Shown here piece by piece: positions 59,165 to 64,000 of a stretch of DNA of 64,000 nt. The notes under the pieces were generated by a model. It saw only the letters and a list, made by a program, of their open reading frames with translations. It was not told the origin of the DNA and did not search any database. The first letter of the stretch is position 1. Each line of letters starts with the position of its first letter. The stretch is taken from NCBI RefSeq assembly GCF_036240795.1, contig NZ_CP108454.1:1240001-1304000 (forward strand), written 5' to 3'. The position numbers and the translations under genes were made by a program. The DNA is from Streptomyces sp. NBC_01268. GTDB taxonomy: Bacteria > Actinomycetota > Actinomycetes > Streptomycetales > Streptomycetaceae.

Positions 59165-59934
59165 AAGCTGCCCGGGTTGACCAGGTAGCGCACGGTGGGC
59201 CGGGCGAGGTGCGTCACCCGGCGGCCGCGGCTGTAGCGGCGGATCAGCTCCCAGTCCTCCCGGGGCAGCACCTCGGGGGTGCGCCGCAGACGGCTGAAGC
59301 GGAGGGCCGGGACGCGCCGCGCGACGAACGCGTTGGTGTCCAGGAAGGCCTCGTGGGCGGCCCTGCGGCGGTCGAACGGCACCGACAGGACGTCCATGTC
59401 GGTGCCGTCCGGCCGCACCCTGCGCAGCGCCGTGTAGACGCCGTCGGGCCCTCCGGGGGCGGTCAGGGCGCCGAGCGCCTCCCGGAGGTGCTCGGGTTCC
59501 CAGAGGTTGTCGTCGTCGAGGAAGGCGACGTACCGCGAGGCGGTGAGCCGGATGCCGACGTTGCGGACCACCCCGGCCACGCCGGTGTTCCGGCTCAGCG
59601 AGACGGCGAACAGACGGGGGTCCGCGGGGAGTTCCGGCAGGCCCGCGCCGTCGTCCACCACGATGACGACCTGGTCGCGGACGGACTGCTCCAGGGCCGA
59701 GCGGACGGCCCGCAGCAGCGCCTCGGGCCGCCGGTGGGTGGCGATGACCGTGGCGACCTCGGCGGTGGGGCGCCGGCCGAGGACCCGGGCGAGCCGGGCG
59801 GTCTCGGCGTCCTCGAAGCGGCGCAGCCGGACGGCGCCGGGCGCGAGCAGGACCTTGTTGCGGAGCTCGTACAGGACCAGCCACCCGAAGAGCCGTTTCG
59901 ACAGCTCCCACGGCCCCCTGAGGACCCGGCGCAT
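59149..59934 (-). CDS. Glycosyltransferase family 2
   Basis: 261 residues. The GT-A domain starts after ~55 residues: VATVIATHRRPEALLRAVRSALEQ, VIVVDDGAG, RNTGVAGVVRNVGIRLTASRYVAFLDDDNLWEP (DDD metal motif), TNAFVARRV and LPREDWELIRRYS. The basic N-terminus (RRVLRGPWELSKRLFGWLVLYELR) may sit on the membrane. Its ATG overlaps the methyltransferase stop (TGATG). Last gene of the minus-strand arm. Confidence 0.92.
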   Translation of the reverse strand: MRRVLRGPWELSKRLFGWLVLYELRNKVLLAPGAVRLRRFEDAETARLARVLGRRPTAEVATVIATHRRPEALLRAVRSALEQSVRDQVVIVVDDGAGLPELPADPRLFAVSLSRNTGVAGVVRNVGIRLTASRYVAFLDDDNLWEPEHLREALGALTAPGGPDGVYTALRRVRPDGTDMDVLSVPFDRRRAAHEAFLDTNAFVARRVPALRFSRLRRTPEVLPREDWELIRRYSRGRRVTHLARPTVRYLVNPGSFYTSW

Positions 59935-60596
59935 CAGACCCGGGTGCGGACGGCCGTCAGCGACTTGGTGAGCCCCGCCACCCGCTCGCTGAGGATCACG
60001 GAGCGGGGGAAGAGGTAGCTCATCTCGGCGCGGGTGAGCAGCTCGATGTTGATGACCGCGTCCATGCCCTCCTCGGGCGTGGCGGGGCGGCTGTGGGTGA
60101 GCGGCCAGTGCCGGACCAGCTTGGCCTGGGCGGCCAGCGGCAGGAACTGGAAGCCGGGGGCGAGGAAGTGCGGCTCGACCGGGAAGTACCGGTAGGGGGT
60201 CTGCACCCAGTGCAGCGGGGCGAGTTGCTCGATCGCGGCGACGAAGCGGCGGCGCTGGCTGGGGCCGCCGACGTGCTCGATGGTGGAGTTGGAGACCACC
60301 AGGTCGAACTCCCCCAGCTTGGCGGGGATCTCGGGGTCGGTGACGTCGGCGATCTCCGCGGTGATCCAGTCGGGCAGCTCGGTGGGGTGCGCCTCCAGGT
60401 TCACCAGGTGGACCTGCTGGGGGCGGTGCGGGGACCGCTGCCAGTTCTCCGCGGTGCCGCCCAGGTCCACCACCCTCATGTCCTCGATCTGCGGGAAACA
60501 CCTGCGGAATCGCTCCCAGCGGGCCGCACGGAACCGTTCGCCGAGCGAGTCGGGCGCGTCGACGAATCGATTGCGGAGGGCACGGGTGCGCGACAT
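59934..60596 (-). CDS. Class I SAM-dependent methyltransferase
   Basis: 220 residues from ATG 60596, with AGGTGG 8 nt upstream; GTG 60608 is less likely. MRVVDLGGTAENW is motif I of the SAM fold, VNLEAHP the acidic loop (Glu after strand 2), ADVTDPEIP and FDLVVSNSTIEHVGG the post-II/IV region. It probably methylates a sugar of the repeat unit or the chain end; no metal or DNA-specific motif is seen. It is coupled to the GT2 downstream. Confidence 0.88.
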   Translation of the reverse strand: MSRTRALRNRFVDAPDSLGERFRAARWERFRRCFPQIEDMRVVDLGGTAENWQRSPHRPQQVHLVNLEAHPTELPDWITAEIADVTDPEIPAKLGEFDLVVSNSTIEHVGGPSQRRRFVAAIEQLAPLHWVQTPYRYFPVEPHFLAPGFQFLPLAAQAKLVRHWPLTHSRPATPEEGMDAVINIELLTRAEMSYLFPRSVILSERVAGLTKSLTAVRTRV

Positions 60597-60726
60597 CGCA
60601 TCAACCACCTGGAGTTCGGAGTTCGGGCCCGCTCAGAGGAGTCGGGGGACGCGATCAACGGTAGTGGGGCATGGGGTGATTTATCAGGTGGATGCCCGGA
60701 ACGTGGCCTCGCACTTTCCGCGGGTC

Positions 60727-61788
60727 TCAGGACGGGTCGGCGGGGACGACGGGGGTGCCGTCGGCCATCCGGTTGCCGCGCCAGACGTTGCCCTTCCCGG
60801 CGGCGTTCCAGTAGGCGACGGCGCCGTACTTTCCGCCCGCCGGGTGGATCTCGGGCGAGAAGACGTTGTCGGTGACCTCGATGGAGCTGGAGTCCTTGCC
60901 GCCCGCGTAGAGCGCGTAGGCGCCGCCGGCGAGCCAGTTGTCGTCGACGACGGTGTGGGTGACGGGGGCGGCGTCGGCGAACAGGCCGATGGCGGCCGAG
61001 GCGCCCTGGTCGATCGGGGTCGCGTTGATCAGGGTGTTGTGCCGGATGATCAGCTTGCCCTTGCCGCCGCCGTTGCTGATCACGGCGTTGGTGTGCTGCC
61101 ACTGCCCGTCGAGGTTCTTGTACGGGACGATGCCGTGCACGTAGTTGTCGTGCAGGTTGCCCTGGCCCATGGAGAGGGCGTCGCCGAAGCCGGAGACGTC
61201 GCAGTGGCCGACCTCGACCGAGCTCGTGCTCATGTTGGAGACGGCGTAGTCCGAGCCGCCGTTGTTGGGGCCCTTGCCGGGGACGGCGGTGATGGTGGTG
61301 TGCAGGATCCGCAGCCCGGAGAAGCCGGGACGCAGGTTGATCCCCCACCAGTTGGTGGAGGTGACGCGGCTGTCGATCACGGTCACGTTGTTGGCGTAGA
61401 TGTCGAGCGAGCCGGTGATGTCCCAGCCGCTGATGACCGTGCCGTCGGTGCGGATGCTCGCGTTGCCGGTGCTCTGCGGGGTCAGCGTGGCGACCCGCGG
61501 CCCGGTGCTGCTCGCGTCCGGGTATCCGCAGGCCTTCGGGCCGGCGCAGCCCCTCGGGGCGCGCGGCTTGGCGTCGGAGGGGCCGGCGGAGCGCGAGGGT
61601 CCGCCGGTGTGCTCGCCGGGGGCGGTGATGGCACGGGAGTCGCAGAGCGCCGCGCCGCCGAGACAGACCGCCTTGGCTCCGAGTCCGGTGAAGGTCATCA
61701 GGGAGAAGAGCAGGACGGCACAGAGCAGCACCGCTCCGAGGAGCTTGCGGCGGCCGGATCGGGCCAGGGGACTCACCTCATCGTTCAC
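60727..61788 (-). CDS. Membrane-anchored right-handed parallel beta-helix protein
   Basis: 353 residues from GTG 61788; GTG 61776 is the alternative. After a basic stretch (PLARSGRRK) comes one hydrophobic segment (LLGAVLLCAVLLFSLMTFTG), a signal anchor or uncleaved signal. A Pro/Ser-rich linker with Cys residues follows, then beta-helix rungs typical of pectate lyase-like folds: SLDIYANNVTVIDSRVTSTN, LRILHTTITAVPG, NLHDNYVHGIVP, KLIIRHNTLINATP, HTVVDDNWLAGGAYALYAGG and SIEVTDNVFSPEI. Such folds bind or cleave polysaccharides. Its start overlaps the flippase stop by 11 bp. A polymer lyase, epimerase or tethering role is inference. Confidence 0.87.
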   Translation of the reverse strand: MNDEVSPLARSGRRKLLGAVLLCAVLLFSLMTFTGLGAKAVCLGGAALCDSRAITAPGEHTGGPSRSAGPSDAKPRAPRGCAGPKACGYPDASSTGPRVATLTPQSTGNASIRTDGTVISGWDITGSLDIYANNVTVIDSRVTSTNWWGINLRPGFSGLRILHTTITAVPGKGPNNGGSDYAVSNMSTSSVEVGHCDVSGFGDALSMGQGNLHDNYVHGIVPYKNLDGQWQHTNAVISNGGGKGKLIIRHNTLINATPIDQGASAAIGLFADAAPVTHTVVDDNWLAGGAYALYAGGKDSSSIEVTDNVFSPEIHPAGGKYGAVAYWNAAGKGNVWRGNRMADGTPVVPADPS

Positions 61789-63349
61789 GTGCCGGGGTGG
61801 CCGGCTGCTTCTGCGCCGGTACGGCGGCGGGGGCGGCGCTCTCCCCCTGCCCGGCCGTGCCCCGGCCGAACCGCGCGAGCGCGCCGCGCACCAGTCTGCG
61901 GCCGGGCAGGACGCACAGCGCGTAGCACACGAGGCCGATGACACACGTGGCGGACAGGGCCCAGAGCCCCTCCCCCAGCTCCCGGCGCAGCAGCACCAGG
62001 ACGGCCGCCATCAGGGCTCCGCCGAGGACCGGCCGGACGCAGACCCGGACGACGGCGCGGGTGGCGATCCCGCCGCGGCGCAGCGCCAGCAGGAAGGCCG
62101 GCAGCACGACGACGCCCGCGACCAGGACATGGCCGGCGGCGACCGTCCCGATGCCCCCGGCGCGGGCGGCCAGCACCAGCACGGGGACCAGGACGACCAG
62201 CCAGAGCCCCTGGATGACCAGGAGCGAGCGGCGCCGGCCGATGGCGACCAGACAGTCGTACGTGAGCTCCGCGGCGATCCGGGCGAGGCCGAGGGCCATC
62301 AGCCAGGGCAGCGCCTGCGCGGCGGGCAGCCACTTGGCGCCGTAGACCAGCTCCACGGCGGGCCCGGCGAGCGCGCCGAGCAGGACGCAGGCCGGGACCG
62401 TGGCGCCCATCAGGATGCCCAGGGCGCTGCCGAAGCCCTGGGAGAGGGCCTTGGGGTCGTCGGCGAGCCGGGAGAAGCCGGCGAAGGAGACCCGGCGGGC
62501 GGTCTCGGAGATGACCCGCACGGGCCAGCCGGCCATGTTGAAGGCGAGCATGTAGAAGCCGAGCGAGACGTTGCCGAGGACCGCGCCGACGATCATGGCG
62601 TCCGCGTTGACGACGGCCAGCGCGAGCATGCTGGCGCCCGCGAGCGGCAGACCGAACCGGAGCAGCGCCCGGGCCTGTGCCGGGTCCCAGCCGAAGCGGA
62701 GCATGCCGGGGGCGGCGAGGGCGCAGCCGGCGAGGGCGACGACGTTGCCCGCGACGGCGCCGCAGGCGAAGCTCATGGCGCCCCAGCCGTGGAGGGCGAG
62801 GGCCAGGGTGACCGAGGTGCTGACGACGAAGTTGAGCGCGTCGATGATCATCCGGCGGCCCTGGGCGAACTCGCGGGTGAGGACGCCCGCGGGGACCTGG
62901 GAGAGGCCGTCGAGCACGAGGCAGACGCACATCACCCGCAGGACCGCGGTGGCCTCGCTGGAGCCGAGCAGTCCGGCGACGGCGGGCGCGGCGGCGAACA
63001 GGCCGAGGTAGAGCAGGCCGCTGGAGACCGCACTGAGGGTGAGGACGGTCGGCGCGAACCGGCGTACGTCCCCCTCCCAGCGGACGATGGCGAGCGAGAC
63101 GCCGAGTTCGTTGGCGGAGAGCAGGACCATGAGGACGGTCTGGGCGACGCCGTAGACGCCCCAGGCGGCCGGGTCGAGGACGTATCGGACGAGCACGATG
63201 CCGGTGGCGAAGTTGCCGAGCCGCATGACCATCGTGTTGATGAGGCTCCACCGGGTCGCCGAGCGGACCTTGGTCCCCAGGGTCGCCTGGTCGCCGGGGG
63301 CGGCGGGCGCGGCGGGCGCGGTTTCCATCGGGAGGGGGCTCCTCGTCAC
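61778..63349 (-). CDS. Oligosaccharide flippase (Wzx/MATE-like)
   Basis: 523 residues with about 12-14 membrane helices (INTMVMRLGNFATGIVLVRYVLDPAAWGVYGVAQTVLMVL is the typical polysaccharide-export opening, quoted here in part: RLGNFATGIVLVRYVL). Further signatures are VPAGVLTREFAQGRRMIID, PLAGASMLALAVVNADAMIVG and GSALGILMGATVPACVLLGALA. It would flip undecaprenyl-linked repeats across the membrane. GTG at 63349 overlaps the preceding Wzz-like gene's stop (GTGA); ATG at 63328 is possible. The Pro/Ala-rich tail (residues 495-523) is not part of the family core. Confidence 0.92.
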   Translation of the reverse strand: MTRSPLPMETAPAAPAAPGDQATLGTKVRSATRWSLINTMVMRLGNFATGIVLVRYVLDPAAWGVYGVAQTVLMVLLSANELGVSLAIVRWEGDVRRFAPTVLTLSAVSSGLLYLGLFAAAPAVAGLLGSSEATAVLRVMCVCLVLDGLSQVPAGVLTREFAQGRRMIIDALNFVVSTSVTLALALHGWGAMSFACGAVAGNVVALAGCALAAPGMLRFGWDPAQARALLRFGLPLAGASMLALAVVNADAMIVGAVLGNVSLGFYMLAFNMAGWPVRVISETARRVSFAGFSRLADDPKALSQGFGSALGILMGATVPACVLLGALAGPAVELVYGAKWLPAAQALPWLMALGLARIAAELTYDCLVAIGRRRSLLVIQGLWLVVLVPVLVLAARAGGIGTVAAGHVLVAGVVVLPAFLLALRRGGIATRAVVRVCVRPVLGGALMAAVLVLLRRELGEGLWALSATCVIGLVCYALCVLPGRRLVRGALARFGRGTAGQGESAAPAAVPAQKQPATPARER

Positions 63350-64000
63350 TTCACCCAGGACGGCGGGCGTTTGGCGGGGCGGTGCTCGGCGGCGGTCTGG
63401 ACGGGCAGTTGCATGGTGGGCTGGTCGAGGGGCTGGGCGGCGGGCCGCTCGGCCGAGACCTCCGGGTCGACGAGCGGTCCGGGGCCGGCGGCCTCCTCGG
63501 GCGCCGACGGCCCCTCGGCTCCTGAGGCCCCCGAGGGCTTCGTGGACGTGGACCCCGACGGCTCCGTGGACCCCGCTGCCTCCGCGGCCTCGGTCTGGCG
63601 GTGCTTCGCCGGGGCGCCGTGGCGGCGGCGTGCCTCCACGAAGAAGGTCGCGACGAGGCTGAGGACGAAGCCGAGTCCGGCGGCCATGACCAGGTACTGG
63701 ACCTTGGACTTCAGCTGGGCCTGGGGTTCCTGCGGCGGCACGATCGTGGTCAGCCGGATCATGGAGTCCGGCTCGACCTTCTGGTCGGCCTGCAGGTCCT
63801 TCAGCCGCTGCGCGGTGTACGCCATCAGCGTCGTGTTGGCCTTCAGGACGGAGTCCGGGTCGTCACCGGTCACGGTGAGCCAGAGCAGCGGCCCCTGGGC
63901 GTTGTCCGCGATCTTCGCCTCGTACTTCTCGGTGAGCCCCTTCTCCTTCAGTTCGGTGACCGACACGTCGGAGTTCACGTTGCGGGCGAGGCTGTCGGCC
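63346..64000 (-). CDS. Wzz/chain-length-determinant-like protein (5' end outside window)
   Basis: The frame is open to the right edge, so the N-terminus and first helix are missing; about 217 residues are seen. The visible part has the periplasmic segment (TEKYEAKIADNAQGPLLWLTVTGDD, DSVLKANTTLMAYTAQRLKDLQ), which is close in layout to the N-terminal domain of the Wzz-Wzy fusion, then PPQEPQAQLKSKVQYLVMAAGLGFVLSLVATFFVEARRR as proline-rich junction plus helix (quoted in part: LVMAAGLGFVLSLVATFF). The ~90-residue cytoplasmic tail is Pro/Ala/Ser/Glu-rich and low in complexity. No kinase domain. It is the first visible gene of the minus-strand arm. Confidence 0.85.
   Translation of the reverse strand, partial: ADSLARNVNSDVSVTELKEKGLTEKYEAKIADNAQGPLLWLTVTGDDPDSVLKANTTLMAYTAQRLKDLQADQKVEPDSMIRLTTIVPPQEPQAQLKSKVQYLVMAAGLGFVLSLVATFFVEARRRHGAPAKHRQTEAAEAAGSTEPSGSTSTKPSGASGAEGPSAPEEAAGPGPLVDPEVSAERPAAQPLDQPTMQLPVQTAAEHRPAKRPPSWVK

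Noticed and set aside
1..64000. CRISPR array, tRNA, rRNA, insertion sequence or prophage
   Set aside because: No regularly spaced repeats, cloverleaf ends, transposase or integrase text seen on either strand.

Overview
The window is high-GC actinobacterial DNA and reads as a Streptomyces chromosome. Third codon positions are almost all G or C, long antisense shadow ORFs are everywhere, GTG and TTG starts are common, and the gene families are typical of the genus (SpoIIE-type phosphatase with PAS/GAF sensors, LAL regulator, MocR, FUSC, DUF4082). I see no rRNA, tRNA, insertion sequence, phage gene or CRISPR array. The species cannot be named from the sequence alone.

Layout. 1-8784 is housekeeping and regulation: the end of a CbiX-like chelatase, a lactonase-type beta-propeller, a FUSC exporter divergent from an Lrp regulator, a HAD phosphatase, a leaderless HTH-TOBE molybdate-type regulator, DinB and SRPBCC proteins, and a PAS-PAS-GAF-PP2C phosphatase. 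9023-14067 is a translationally coupled pair: an Hsp90-family ATPase and a 1050-residue TPR protein. 14134-21028 holds a large LAL regulator, a Tm-1-like/PEP-hydrolase-like pair and a divergent MocR regulator. 21153-27137 has a VC0807-type membrane protein, a small membrane protein, an APC/KimA-like permease, a GDSL hydrolase, a secreted class-C beta-lactamase-like protein and a GNAT remnant.

27153-37761 looks like an uptake and catabolism block. A five-gene Opp/Dpp ABC operon has overlapping start and stop codons throughout and is divergent from a LacI regulator, with two matching LacI-type operators between them. Next come a YtcJ-like amidohydrolase, a TetR regulator and an FAD-dependent amine-oxidase-type enzyme with related palindromes upstream. 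37954-42430 encodes secreted proteins: a beta-propeller, an HEYGH metallopeptidase and a GH6 glucanase.

42577-64000 is an exopolysaccharide locus of Wzx/Wzy type, running past the right edge. The plus-strand arm has the priming sugar transferase, nucleotide-sugar enzymes (Gfo/Idh oxidase, an epimerase-aminotransferase fusion, a NeuD-like acyltransferase, a second DegT aminotransferase, a WbpD/WlbB-like acyltransferase), a large secreted DUF4082 protein, glycosyltransferases and a Wzz-Wzy fusion. The minus-strand arm has a Wzz-like protein, a flippase, a membrane-anchored beta-helix protein, a methyltransferase and a glycosyltransferase. The arms meet tail to tail with a 16-bp overlap. The Wzz-Wzy fusion carries the only in-frame TTA codon I could find in the window, which suggests bldA-dependent, development-linked production. 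The enzymes fit synthesis of a polymer containing a diacylamino sugar, but the structure is an inference.

The strongest candidates for something undescribed are this polysaccharide locus with its two unusual fusions, and the Hsp90-TPR operon.
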